From Adiantum capillus-veneris (Eukaryota; Streptophyta; Polypodiopsida; Polypodiales; Pteridaceae), in the NCBI GenBank assembly GCA_014529385.2, contig CM043963.1, positions 79,730,912 to 79,794,911 of the forward strand: a DNA stretch of 64,000 nucleotides. Reading direction: 5' to 3'. Of the stretch, positions 33,550-44,958 are shown piece by piece (position 1 is the stretch's first letter; the number at the start of each line of letters is the position of its first letter). The notes below the pieces were generated by a model that had not been told where the DNA came from, ran no database searches, and saw only the letters and a program-made list of their open reading frames with translations. A program made the position numbers and the translations under genes.

Positions 33550-35051
33550 GAGTTGAAAGAGTTCTTAAAACCAGTAAAAAGATTTCTATGGAAAACAACA
33601 CGAAATCCTCCACGCTGTGGTTGTTTGCTAGATGGGAGTCAGTCGCTCGACTAGTGGATCAAAGAGGTCTCGAAATTCTTAACCCAATTGGCCATGCTGA
33701 GGCCCGTTGTGCCAAATTTGTGGTCTCATTGGCTAAATAGGACCAAGCATGGGTTTTCATGATCAAAGATATGCTAGATGCATCTAAACTTGGTTCTCAA
33801 GGGGGTAAGTGGAAAGGAGTAGAGTTTTACGACAAACTCTTAGTCCCAACATGGTCTGGCCTAAGTCTAGGGGGCATCTCAGGGGAGATGGTAAGGAAGT
33901 GCAAAAGAGTAGCTGGGGATTTGGAGTGGGGGGAAGAAACCATGTACTTCAAGAACTCCATCTTGCATTGGTCCCCCTGGCTCTCTAAAGTTGCAAGACA
34001 ACCACAAGGCCCCTATTGGTTAGAAACTGCCAAAAAAGTGAATAATAAGGGGCTAAATTGGCTAGCTCACTTCTTGGACTGTAACAATAAGAGCTGGAAA
34101 ACCATTGGCCTTCTCGCAACCCATTATCAACTCAATGGCTTTGAGATATTGTTAGTCAACAGAGTGATAAAAGAGCTTGACAATGTTGTAATGTCAATCT
34201 GTGAATCCGAGTTTGAGTGGAATGTTTGGAGATGGCTAGGAAGTAGTCTTTTTTGGAAACCCCACTCTAAAGGCATATATCATGTAATTATACATGAGAA
34301 TAATTGGTCTAGTCCCCCTCAACAAATTATGGAAGAGACAATGGTTGAAAGAACGGTGGGAAGAAGTCATGGAGAACATATGGAAGCCAAAGTGGCTGCA
34401 GTTTATGAATATTTTTTAATGGAAGGTGATGTGGGGTGCTCTACCAATGGGCGTAAAGATCCATGAGAGAGGAATTGGGTCAGATTGATGCCTAGGGTGC
34501 AGGTTAGCTAGTGAGGATCACCTATTCATGGAATGCCATGCGATCAAAGGCCTAGCATGGAAAATCTGCAGATGGGTCCAAAGGACATGGCAAATCAGAT
34601 TCATTATGACTAATCTGTTCCTTGGTGGCAAGAAGTTGGGAAGTCCTGCTCTTCTCAGCTGCACTCAAACTATGAGGTACTTCTTCTTTCGTCATGTATG
34701 GCAGGTAAGGAACCGCCATGTGTTTAAAGGAGATCTTAGTGTGGCAAGCTTTTTAGAGATTATACAAGAAAGCACAATGGTGATCTATACGCTCAAATGC
34801 AAGCAAGACTCAGAAGATTGGTATACGGCTACTCATGTCATGTTGTCAACCTGTGATAAGTAAAGCGTAGAAGTATAGTTTTACCTACTTTGTTAAGCCG
34901 ATGATGATAAGCCTTGATGAGAGGTGGCAGACATCCAATGTGTAATCTGCAGCACCTCAAGGCTCGGGTTGAGCTTGAGGTTGTTTTGTAATTTTATGTT
35001 GTGCTTAATACAATTCACTCACAAATTGTGAGTTTTGCTATTTTAAAAAAA
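33550..35051 (+). mobile_element. 5'-truncated LINE, copy B (3' portion)
   Basis: A LINE 3' end. It starts in the segment after reverse transcriptase (LKEFLKPVKRFLW, about 33560), continues through the frame at 33759-34466 (SILHWSPWLSK, KKVNNKGLNWLAHF), a zinc-binding-like block around 34480-34560 (C and H residues, DHLFMECHAIKG) and ends with FFFRHVWQVRNRHVFKGD at about 34680-34735. The same blocks occur in copies C and D. The tail is a perfect small hairpin (35017-35033) and an A-rich end at 35045-35051. Stops and frame changes make it dead. Confidence 0.8.
33759..34466 (+). pseudogene. LINE C-terminal region, copy B
   Basis: A 235-residue open frame with no known catalytic residues, matching by eye the minus-strand frame at 49631-49266 of copy D (MYFKNSILHWSPWLSK versus TYFQNSITHWSPWLSK). 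It represents the region between reverse transcriptase and the terminal zinc-binding segment of plant L1-type LINEs. Its last ~60 residues are out of frame. Confidence 0.7.
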
Positions 35052-35089
35052 GGGTCTACAACCTTTCAATTAAAAAGTAGTATTCTCGT

Positions 35090-35433
35090 GTTGGTGTAGC
35101 AAGCCACAGTTTGTTTAGGTTGCTGGTTTTTGGTTGAAACCAAAAAAAAAAATCATCGATACTCTACTTGGCGGTTTTGTTCCCTAGCTTGACTTGGTGG
35201 GCAAGGGCATTGTTGTGGGAGGACTTGCTCCTTGGTGGCAACCCCAAACCATTCTTGGCTCTATGTTCTGCCATGTTTTGGGTGGCTCCCATAACAACTG
35301 ATGTATCTAGCTTTGTGGAACGTGGAAGGTGGAAGATGCCATAGGTCGGCAGGAGCATGGCTGTCATTGTAACTTTTTTGGTTTTCTTACTTTATTTCTC
35401 CACTCACTATTGTGAGTTTGGCAAAAAAAATAA
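35090..35433 (+). mobile_element. Very short LINE 3' end fragment
   Basis: No coding blocks, but the right end has the same signature as the other LINE tails: ACTCAC-TATT-GTGAGT hairpin (35402-35417), TTGGC, then AAAAAAAATAAA. The left boundary is a guess. Confidence 0.45.
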
Positions 35434-35710
35434 AGGTTTTCTTAGATATTTACTTTTATTGCATAGGCCTTATGGTAAGTTGAATAAAGTTTAAATAGCA
35501 AGTCTAAGAATTGAGATAGTTTTGTAAAGAGGAAATAAAGGACCTAAATTTGGGTTTCTACAACTCCACTTATAAACTTTCACCCTCCTTCTTCCTCTGA
35601 CAAATTTCCTTCTTTCTGATCGAGCTTGACCATCCAATACCCCACTTGAAAGATTATAGATACTAGTGTAGCCGGTGGGCTTCGCCTGCCTCTCTCTCTA
35701 TTTTCATATA

Positions 35711-35745
<35 letters not shown>

Positions 35746-36417
35746 ATCGATGCGCACCCAGACTACAAGCCACACCGTCGGATGAAGGCGTTGCTGATGC
35801 GTGGAAGGGAGGGGGGACTGAAATCCCTCCCCCCATTATAGATAGTATAGATGCTCGATCCATCTTTCATGAGACAAGTAATGGACCATGGTGCTCAAGT
35901 TGTAAAGCCCTTGTTATGAAGAGAATCCATGTGTGAAGATCAGGACATTGATTATGATTCTTATTTGAAATAGTTTTCTATTTTTTTATAGGTCCTTAAG
36001 TTACAACTAGAACTTATTTTCTTTTTCCTTGCTGATCATCACTAATGCTTCTTAACGTAACCATCGTTTTGAAAGCTTCTCAAACAAAAAAATGAATCTT
36101 GCAAATAACCTTTTTTTTTTTTTTAAGTCCTCATTTGAGGTTGATTTGAATTATTCAAAAATAAGACATGCATTGAAAACCGTAGCATATCCTTTCCACA
36201 GGGGTCGTCCCAACATATACAAAAAAGTTAGCTCAAAGCTCGCTGAGGGATTTGAGACCATTGACCCTAAACTTACTCTTAATCCATGCTACAAAATTTC
36301 CTATTGCTACCCTATATTTCTGTCAAGGTCATATCTTCTTCTTCTGTAGAAAGAGAAGAAGAGGAAGAAGAGAATTTTATCGTCGTAGGAAGCTATCCCA
36401 AGAGGCCTCGAAGATCT

Positions 36418-36466
<49 letters not shown>

Positions 36467-36880
36467 GACATGTGGATCGTCACATTTTTTAAATATCTCC
36501 TTTTTTCCCCTTCAACCCAAAGGTATCTCATGAGATACGGGTTAATGAAATATGTGTGCCACCTTATTGGTACATACTTTAAAAAACCCATTAATTGCGA
36601 GATGCTCCCCAATATTCCCCCTTTTCGACTGTACATTGCTCTCGCAAGCTGAGGCATCAGCATCTCCCCCCCCCCGAGCAATCGTTCTCTCCTTCGCATA
36701 GGCTAAGGCATCTACAGAAGCCACCTTTGCGCAGGCTGAGGCAGCCACATAAGCGACACTGCCTCCCTTTGGCTTGCGTATCCCATATATCATGAGAGAC
36801 AGAGAGACAGCTCGATAGCTCATGCCATATAACCAACGGAAAATCTACATGCATACACAAAAGGGCATGCAAATTTGTTC

Positions 36881-36915
<35 letters not shown>

Positions 36916-37878
36916 CAAATTGCACTTGTTCGGTTCCCATGCAACCAACTTTATTTTTCTGAACTTTGCTCCCGGCATTTACCTAGATTCTCGCCTTCCC
37001 AACGATTTTCAAAAATCGTAGGGACATACTAGCTGCAAAGCAATTATAAATCTAACAAAAAAAAAGTTAGTGTTAAAACTCCCATATGTTTTCTACCTGA
37101 AAATGATATGATGTTATTTGAAGACTGATGCTTTGAACTTGTTTGAAGTTGCCTTTGTAGAGGACTATATTGAAACCTCACTTTCAAGAAAATCAAATTT
37201 TACAATCATTTAAGTAAGGGACTGTGTGAGAGAGACAAACTATAATACTCATTGGAATAATTAGAACTAATTATTATCTTAACTTGTAAATTTTAAATTC
37301 ACGAATCTTTTCACCGCTTGAGTTTCTCTTGATTTTGTCTGATTGAACTTCCAAGTATTTCTTCTTGTAACTATCAACAAATTAGTGGTTTGTCAAAATA
37401 CATTTTTCAATACGAAGCCATAAACATGCCTCAAACATGCTTAAGAATAAGCTATTCCAAAAATATATTCTAACTTGTGTTGTCCCCAATTAATTAATTA
37501 GCTGCCGAGATACCTTTTCATTACATTGCAAAACCATACACCCGACTTTTTTTGGCGTTCCCACGAACTACCTTCGCAAACTCCTTTCGGCCCCAAAGTT
37601 CGGTCTCTCTGTTGCAACCTCACGAAAGCTCTTCCTCTGAGTTTTCTCGCGTATAGCCCTCCTTCATCACCTGCTTGTCTTGTGATGTGCACATAACATG
37701 GCGCACACAACCGCTTCCCCACCGTGCGGACTGTGTCCAACATCCCCTGCTCTGCATCCCCTGCGGACTGTTCACAGCTTGCGCATCAGAGCCCCTGCAG
37801 ACTCTTCTCCCACCTACACACAAAAGGAGCCCACCACTTGCACGCCTGCAACCATGCAACCAGACCCGACTGCCATCT

Positions 37879-37931
<53 letters not shown>

Positions 37932-38388
37932 CGCTTGCGCCGACAACGCAGACCTAGAATGTGGCATTAAAAATCGTCTTCTTCTCTCTCGCCTGCCACT
38001 TGGCGTTAAAAATCGTCTTCTTCTCTCTCGCCTACCAGATGGCGTCCCTCCCTTTTCTTGTTTGATCAACAACTCCGCATCTCGCGAGATTCGCAGTAAT
38101 GTGACCTGCTTCCAAAATAAGAGGCACATACTAGTCCAAATCTTCCATGATTTTGAAAGGTCCATTGTACCTTAGTTTTAGCTCACTAGGATGTGGTCCC
38201 ATCATTAAATTATACAATATAACCCAATCTCAATAGTATGTCCCTATAATCTTTTTCGAATTTGTTTTGGGGAGAATATGAATAGATGCTGCTACAACTT
38301 TGAGAGAAAAGCGTAAAGGAGAAAAAGATATTTTTCTATGTCCTTATCTCTCTATGCACGTGTCTAAGAGTACGTATATTTTTTCAAT

Positions 38389-38430
<42 letters not shown>

Positions 38431-39046
38431 GCAGCGAGCATCACGAGAACGTAGGGAGTCGATGCTGGCAGGGTGTTCTCTCTCGCGTGGAGGTTGTGGA
38501 GCCCATGCAAGCAGCGCCAAGGTGGGTAGCACTGCAAACATGGAAGGAGGAGACCCCGCTCTGTTGAGGATGGGAGTCACTACAAGAGACTAGCCTTGCT
38601 CGGTAAACCTCTGGCCGATGGCGAGCCAGATTGTCAAGGAGGCCTCAACACATGAGCAGTTCATTTCCTTCCAGAGGTGCATGGCAGCGAGGGTGGGTTG
38701 CAGATCGATCAGGCAGCTAGGGACAGGACAAGCCCCTCTGCATCGCAAGGCAGGGGATGGTGGGGAATCACAATGCCGGCTTGGGGTCACAGAGCAACTA
38801 CAGGCCAAGGCATCACGAGGCAAGCGAGAGGGCTCACATGGGAACAACAAAGCGTTCAACTTTTCCTTTTGCAAGAGCGTGGCGAACAACATCTTGCTGT
38901 TAAATTAATTAATGAACGCGATATAGACCCAATATGTCCCAGTAGGTGAATAGGTGTGGCAAAAGTTTTTTGAGGTGCTTAATTAAGGGGAATATGGGAG
39001 ATGCCTTTCATGTCTTTGAAGGGCAAAAAGGAGCAAATGGCACTTG

Positions 39047-39049
<3 letters not shown>
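35434..39049. other. No gene recognised; microsatellite-rich
   Basis: (CT)n at 35713-35743, (GA)n at 36421-36462, (GA)n at 36882-36912, (CT)n at 37885-37929 and (CT)n at 38392-38428. A 39-bp unit is repeated at about 37962-38040 (TTAAAAATCGTCTTCTTCTC). Open frames are mostly translated repeats. The frame at 38618-38908 is free of stops but has no motif. Confidence 0.5.

Positions 39050-39084
<35 letters not shown>
39050..39084. repeat. (GA)n microsatellite at the truncated Copia edge
   Basis: About 17 GA repeats ending within 10 bp of the first base that matches Copia family 1. Confidence 0.95.
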
Positions 39085-39086
<2 letters not shown>

Positions 39087-39092
39087 GTTTTG

Positions 39093-40870
39093 GATGCAAA
39101 ACTTTGGCATGCACGTTTTGGGCATCTGAATTTTTCCAATTTGTTGCGTTTGCAAAAATCTGATATGGTTGCTTCTTTGCCACCTCTTGAAACACCTATC
39201 AAACATGTTTGTGAAGGTTGTATTTTGGGTAAGATGCAACGTTCGAAGTTTCCAAAGGATGGTCCAGTTAGGGCCACATGCATGTTGCAGCTTGTGCATA
39301 GTGATGTTTGTGGGCCCATGCAAACTTCGTCCTTGGACAATCACCTTTACTTTGTGACTTTCATTGATGATTACTTCAGGCATGCATGGGTGTATCCGCT
39401 TAAAGCAAAGTCCAAAGTGTTTATATGCTTCAAACAATTTCTCGCTATGGCTGAAAATGTCTTGAAATGTACTATGGGCACTGCCATTCAAATCGAGAGG
39501 GGGAGTATATGTCTCATAGATTTAATGCATTTTTGGCTAGTTGTGGAATAAAACACCAATGTAAAGTGCCTTATACGCCTCAACAAAATGGTGTTGGTGA
39601 GAGGAAAAACAGGTCACTTACAAAAATGGCACGATGTATGGTCAAAAGTCAAGCTTTGCCACATTCGTTTTGGCTTGAGGCCATCATGTGTGCCACTTAT
39701 GTACTTAACAAGTGTCCTATGAAAGCTTTGCAGTCTATGACTCCTTATGAAGCATGGCTTGATTGAAAGCTTTGTATTGAGCACTTGCATGTTTTTGATT
39801 GTTTGGCATATGCTTTAGTGCCACAAACACAACACAAAAAATTGGACGATAAGGTTGTCAAGTATATTTTTGTTGGTTATAGTGCTGAAAGCAAAGGTTA
39901 CAAGTTGTATCATCCGCAAACAAAGTATATCTTGATTTCACGGGATGTTGTGTTTATGGAAGATTTTGTTCAGCCCTTGATGTCATATACTAGAGACAGT
40001 AATGTAAGCTCACATGACATTTATGACACTTTGTTTCCTCTTTTCAATGGTGGAAGTTCGAATGTAAATTCTAATGAGGCAAATGTATAGACTATGGTGG
40101 TTACTGAAAATGTTACAAATCAGCCTACTACTGATGCAGATGTACATGATGTACTTGATGAAAAAAGGGATGAGAATTAGCAAGCTAGAGGTATGCCAAA
40201 ATGGCTAGTGCATACTTTACGTGACAATAAATTGGATGCACCTTTGTCTAGTTGTACTCTTTCAGGTTCTCGCCATGCATCTTATGCATCAGATTGTTAT
40301 GCTTTGAATGTGTCTAGTTTATGTGATGTTGAGGAACCTCTGTCTTTTGATGAAGCACAGAATTCAGAAAATTGGATGGCTGCCATGCAATCTGAATATG
40401 ATGCACATATAGAAAATGACGCATGGACTTTATGTGATTTGCCTCCTAGAAAAAAGGCCATTGGTACAAAGTGGGTTTACAAGTTGAAATGCAAGCCGGA
40501 TGGTGAGATTGATTGCTATAAGTCTTGACTCGTTGCAAAGGGTTATGCACAACAAAAAGGCATAGATTATGAAGAGACTTTTGCTCATACGCCTTATGGA
40601 TGATTTGGGTGTTGGATAGGAAACTGCCAACACTATCTACACTGATAGTCAGAGCACATTGGCAGTTGCAAGGAGCCCATTTTTCATGCTCGCACAAAGC
40701 ACATTGAGGTGCATTACCACTATGTCAGGGAGAAGCTCTCAACAAGAGAGATCAGCTTGGCTTAAGTGCCAACATAGGACAACCTTGCAGATCTTTTCAC
40801 AAAAGCATTGTCTTTTGAGAAGTTCAAATCTTTCCATAAAGCTTTGGGCTTACTCCCCTTTGTGGATTGA
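39093..40870 (+). pseudogene. Copia family 1 integrase and partial pol
   Basis: Integrase is the best preserved of the four family 1 copies that retain it: KLWHARFGH, then HVCEGCILGK keep the HHCC zinc site, HSDVCGPM gives the first catalytic Asp, FIDDYFRHAW follows, and YTPQQNGVGERKNRS holds the catalytic Glu. A frameshift near 39480-39500 and stops (39764, 40088, 40178) break it. From 40193 the linker before reverse transcriptase is open to a TGA at 40526. At 40583 the sequence skips about 1 kb to late RNase H. Confidence 0.82.
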
Positions 40871-40948
40871 TCATGTCCTTGGGGCATGGCACTTCCCTAA
40901 ACTCTATGTGCCAATTCTCGTTCACCACATCAATTCTATGGGGGGATT

Positions 40949-41176
40949 TGTTACCATTTACACATGGTAGTGAGTTGTGTGAACACACTTAGGACCGTCG
41001 GGGCATTTTTTTCCTCACTAGGAGGTTTTTCCCCCGTGCATTACATATACGTCCATCACTCTAGGGATATCTTATCTTTCCATTGCACACCAAGTAATAT
41101 ACTCTCTGTTTTGTGCCTTAAGCTTCCTTCATCTTCTCCAAGTTGTGCGTGTTTTCCTGCAACCCTAATTCCAACA
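40949..41176 (+). repeat. 3' LTR of the truncated Copia family 1 copy
   Basis: 228 bp, TGTTACCATT...TTCCAACA, preceded by ATGGGGGGATT. Confidence 0.9.
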
Positions 41177-41189
41177 GGTCTCAATGCAA

Positions 41190-42975
41190 CATAGAAAATC
41201 CAAGACTTATTTTATTTGATGGAAGGTGACAATTTTGATGTTGCAGGCTGGCCTGGAGAGGTTGTGAAGAGAGGCAACATCTGCTGCCACCTTGGGGTGC
41301 CCGTAGGGGAAGTAATCCCTCACAAGACTACCTTGAATGGGTTCATGAAAAAGAAAATGAAGCGTTGGGAATTCATCATGATTCGCTTCCACTATAGAGC
41401 TACACTAATTAATACCTTCTTCATCATGTATACAACCTAACATCGCCACTCCTACATTTATCCCAAAAAAAATTGAGATTCTTCTTGAAACCAATTAAGG
41501 AATTCTTATGGAGAAATAAAGTAACTACTAGTAGACCCTGGCAATGGGGTAAATGGGCGGCTATCGCCAAACCGAAAGCTCAGGGTGGGCTGGGCATACT
41601 TGACCCTTACTCACGACCTAGCTTTATGTGCTTTTTTTTGCACCCTCGCCAATTCTAGTGAGAGTTGGGATGTCATGGCAAGTGAAATGGTAATGGAAGC
41701 CCACATGAAATTTAAAGGTGGTTTATGGTCCAATCTCAGCCTACAAAACATACTTCTTCCCCCCTCTGGAGTAAAGGCTCAAGTAGCTGCTTTTACTAGA
41801 AAGTTTATTGAAAAATGTTGTGAAGCTGCCATAGCCTCAAGTGGAAAGAGGAGATTAGATATTGGAAAGGGATGGCTAGGCACTGGTCTCTGTGGGGCCC
41901 CATTGTGGAAGATTTGAGCCTTGATAACTATTGTTTGGAAATTGCCAAGAATCTAAACAACAAGGGCCTTGACACCTTGGATGATCTGTGGAATGATAAA
42001 AAAGGGGATTGGCAAACCTCGGCGAATCTGAAGACTTGTTGTAACCTCTCACTTCGAGAGGAAGTCTTCGTCAAAAGTCTACCTGAAAAGGTATCAAACA
42101 TAACCCTTCCTCCTTGCTCCACACAGCTTGATTGGAAGGCTTTGGAAGTGGCTTGGAGAAAGACTGTGTAGCTTGCCCGAAACTAAGACTATCTACGAAA
42201 AGCTATGCTTTGCGGAGGAGTGGATTGATCACCTCAATAGGATCTGGTCCACAAAGTGATCAGCAAGCAAATGGGGTCAAGTTCTTGGGAACATATGGAG
42301 GGCCACGTGTGAAAAAAGTGACACGGTCTTCTTATGGAGAGCTCTGTTTGGCTTCATCCCAAGCGGAGACAAAGCCAAAGCTAGAGGTCTTACTAAAGGT
42401 ATCTATGTTTAGATACAAGCACCCGGATGAATCCCTCTCACACCTATTCTAGGGATGTTCAAAAATCAGTGATATCACGAGCTCAATCTACAGGATGATG
42501 CACACACATTTGGGAACTCCCTTCTTTAGGTACGACCTTGATATGGGCTCCATGATTTGGATCTTTTGACTGACATATGCATAGTAAGAGCCACGATATT
42601 GAGAGCTATTTGAAAGTCCAGGAATACGCTACTATTTCAAGGGAAGTGTGATCCCTTGGACTCAAATGTTGTTCTAGAAGTGTGGTGGTGGAAAAAACAT
42701 TGTAGTGAGACGTATAAGTTAAAGAAGTAAGGCTAGTCGGGATGGTCACCCCATCTAATGTATTTTTTCATAGAAAACCTTTGCAAAGGATATGCAAGGC
42801 TCTTTGTAACTTTTTGAATTTTAAGCAATTCAAGCTCAACTGAGCACTTAAAGAAAAAAAAAGAGAGTAATAGAAATGACCTCTTTAGTCAAGCTTGAGG
42901 TTACTTTGTGCATTTCTGTCTAGAGATTTTAATACATACATCCACTCACAATTCTGAGTTTGGCCCAAAAAACAC
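41190..42975 (+). mobile_element. 5'-truncated LINE, copy C
   Basis: Begins within late reverse transcriptase: HLGVPVGEVI and KKKMKRWEF (41290-41370), the block after the palm where plant L1 elements read LGVPVG. It continues with RFFLKPIKEFLWRN (41473), GGLGILDP, and KNLNNKGLDTLDDLW (41872-42171), then an eroded zinc-binding part and a tail with ACTCACAATTCTGAGT (42944-42959) and CCCAAAAAACAC. Frames change at least four times. Confidence 0.78.
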
Positions 42976-42988
42976 ACACATAATAGCA

Positions 42989-44190
42989 TGGTCATGTGGG
43001 GCATAGTTATTCATAACTCGAAACTGCACCTATTGTGCTCTTTGTCAAATTAAAAGCGGCTACTTAGCCGCGCGAAGTTTTTATCCAACGATAATTGCAT
43101 TGATCTTACTGCCACTTGGAGGTCGTATGTGAGACACGAGCCGATTTCCAAGTGTTGCGAGCTTGCAACTCCAGAAACTTGCTCAGAGGCGGCCAACTCA
43201 GCTCAATTATCCCGACCAAATAACTGATAATTGAACCTCGTGTGACCATTGCCTTAGTCAAGTTGATAAGGATACATAAGAAATATTTCATGCACTTTTT
43301 ACAAACGGACAAAACTTTTGCCGCTACACACCTTTAATTTCCAAGTGCTAACATAGAAAACAAGAACAAAGAGTAGTGGTGAACAACATTCTTTTAGGTT
43401 GATTAAGAATCAAATTTTCTTTTGGTGACAAGCATATTGCTCGTTTGTTCTTGTCTTGAAATGGAAGCATTGACATCCCTCCTTGTATTGTGTATTGTCG
43501 ATAAAAATTGAAAATTTATAGCCATTGCTTCATTAAACATTAATTTTCAAGGTCGGAATTGGGGCATCTTTGGGGAATTGGGGCATCATTGTAGCTTTGA
43601 TTTTTGCTTACGTCTTGGTTGTGTAATTATTTTTTCCCTGAAAAGTAGAGGCATGAAATATTGTTTCTTTTGAGTTGTGCATAAAGGGCAATCAATACTT
43701 CTACTAAAAGAACCATTATCAACTTTTCCTTTTGTGAGGAGAGTCAAAAGAGAGGTATATTCTCAAACTAAAATTAGGGTGTAAGAGGCCGAAAGAGCAA
43801 GCATAATTATGTATCTACACCCACATGAAAATAGAGCGAAAATCTAATAGCATTTTGCTTTTGAACACCTAGAGACTAGGGTGATTCTCCTTCCCATACT
43901 AAGGCAACGGTCACGTGAGGCATAGTTTTCAATAATTTTAGTGAAAACTATGTGTTCTTCTTGGTCTTGTGCAAAGTTGTTTCAGGATTAATAGAACTAT
44001 GCAAGGTAGATTGCAACTATGCCATCTGGTTGCTTCAAAAAGAGACAAGGATTGAACCTCTAGTTGTCGGTAATTGCCAAAACTATGATGCCTCTCGTGA
44101 TCATGGTAGTGAATCTTTAGAGCCTCAGTTGCAAAATGTCCCTTAGTAGGCGTAGTTGTCTGTTACAAATAATTGTGCCCCACACGACCA
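42989..44190. mobile_element. Candidate non-autonomous DNA transposon with terminal inverted repeats
   Basis: The left end (TGGTCATGTGGGGCATA..., 42989-43017) and the reverse complement of the right end (TGGTCGTGTGGGGCACA..., 44161-44190) match at about 24 of 29 positions. A third copy of the motif lies inside at 43909-43935. No transposase frame is present. No convincing target duplication was found, so the boundaries are provisional. Confidence 0.4.
43921..43952. other. Perfect 10-bp hairpin
   Basis: CATAGTTTTC at 43921-43930 pairs with GAAAACTATG at 43943-43952 across a 12-base loop, and lies at the internal copy of the terminal motif. Confidence 0.7.
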
Positions 44191-44224
44191 CTCCCTAAAC
44201 ACAAATCTACAAGCACATTTATGG

Positions 44225-44634
44225 CTTTTTTTCATTCTTTGTTAATTTCTTTTGTTTTTGCCATACTCACAATTGTCAATGGATGTGTTAAATTCACCAC
44301 AAAGGAATGTACAATAACCCCCTAGCACTCACTAGACAAGCCTTGAGGGGACACAAGATACATATAGGAGCTAAAAAAAGTCCCATCCTAAAGTAAGCTA
44401 TTCCTTTTCAAATCTTATCAAGTTGCGACATTGATGTCTTGGATTGCTTGAATCTATTTGCCAGGGCTCTTATGGATACGATTATTTCCTTGCTTTCTTG
44501 GATAACCTCTATGATGCTAGCTGTTGAGAAGGCGTTCTTGAAGACTCTCCGATTTCTAGCCCTCCATATTTGTTTAAAGTACTAGACAGGAACAAATTGT
44601 GTGCAAATCATAAGGGCTTGGTTCTTCACAATCT
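44225..44634 (-). mobile_element. LINE copy D, 3' terminal piece
   Basis: On the minus strand this piece reads FKQIWRARNRRVFKNAF (about 44575-44525) and EVIQESKEI, matching the end of copy B (VWQVRNRHVFKGD). The tail near 44280-44240 is CAATTGTGAGTATGGCAAAAAC, the LINE 3' signature. It is cut off at 44634 by a Copia LTR; the rest of the LINE resumes at 48891. Confidence 0.78.
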
Positions 44635-44881
44635 TGTTGGAAATAGGGTTACAGGGAAACACACACAGCTTGGAGAAGACGAAGAAGCTCAAGGCACGCA
44701 ACAGAGAGTATGTATTGCTTAGTACACTATAAAAGATAACATAGCCCTAGAGTGATGGGCGTATAAACAATGCACTCGAGGGGGGGTCGGGGGCGCAAGG
44801 GGGGGACTCATAGTGACGAAAAAAATGCACCTGCAGTCCTAATGTGTTCACACACATCACTATCACATATGTATGGTAACA
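44635..44881 (-). repeat. 3' LTR of the minus-strand Copia copy
   Basis: 247 bp, longer than the 227-228 bp norm because of a G-rich stretch at 44779-44806. Confidence 0.88.
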
Positions 44882-44958
44882 AATTTCCCCTGGGAGTGAT
44901 GCGGTGAACGAGGACTGGCACATAGAGTATAGTGAAGTGCCATGCCCTGAGGACATGA

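Larger units (their letters stand above)
39093..41176 (+). mobile_element. 5'-truncated Copia family 1 copy
   Basis: Starts in the pre-integrase/integrase boundary (GATGCAAAACTTTGGCATGC) and runs to a full 3' LTR (40949-41176). The 5' LTR, gag and protease are absent. A second gap, at 40583-40586, joins the start of reverse transcriptase to RNase H. The only target-side evidence is that LINE copy C follows directly after the LTR. Confidence 0.88.

Noticed and set aside
38618-38908. A 96-residue open frame as a host gene
   Set aside because: No start context, no motif and no homologous repeat; open by chance in GC-rich sequence.
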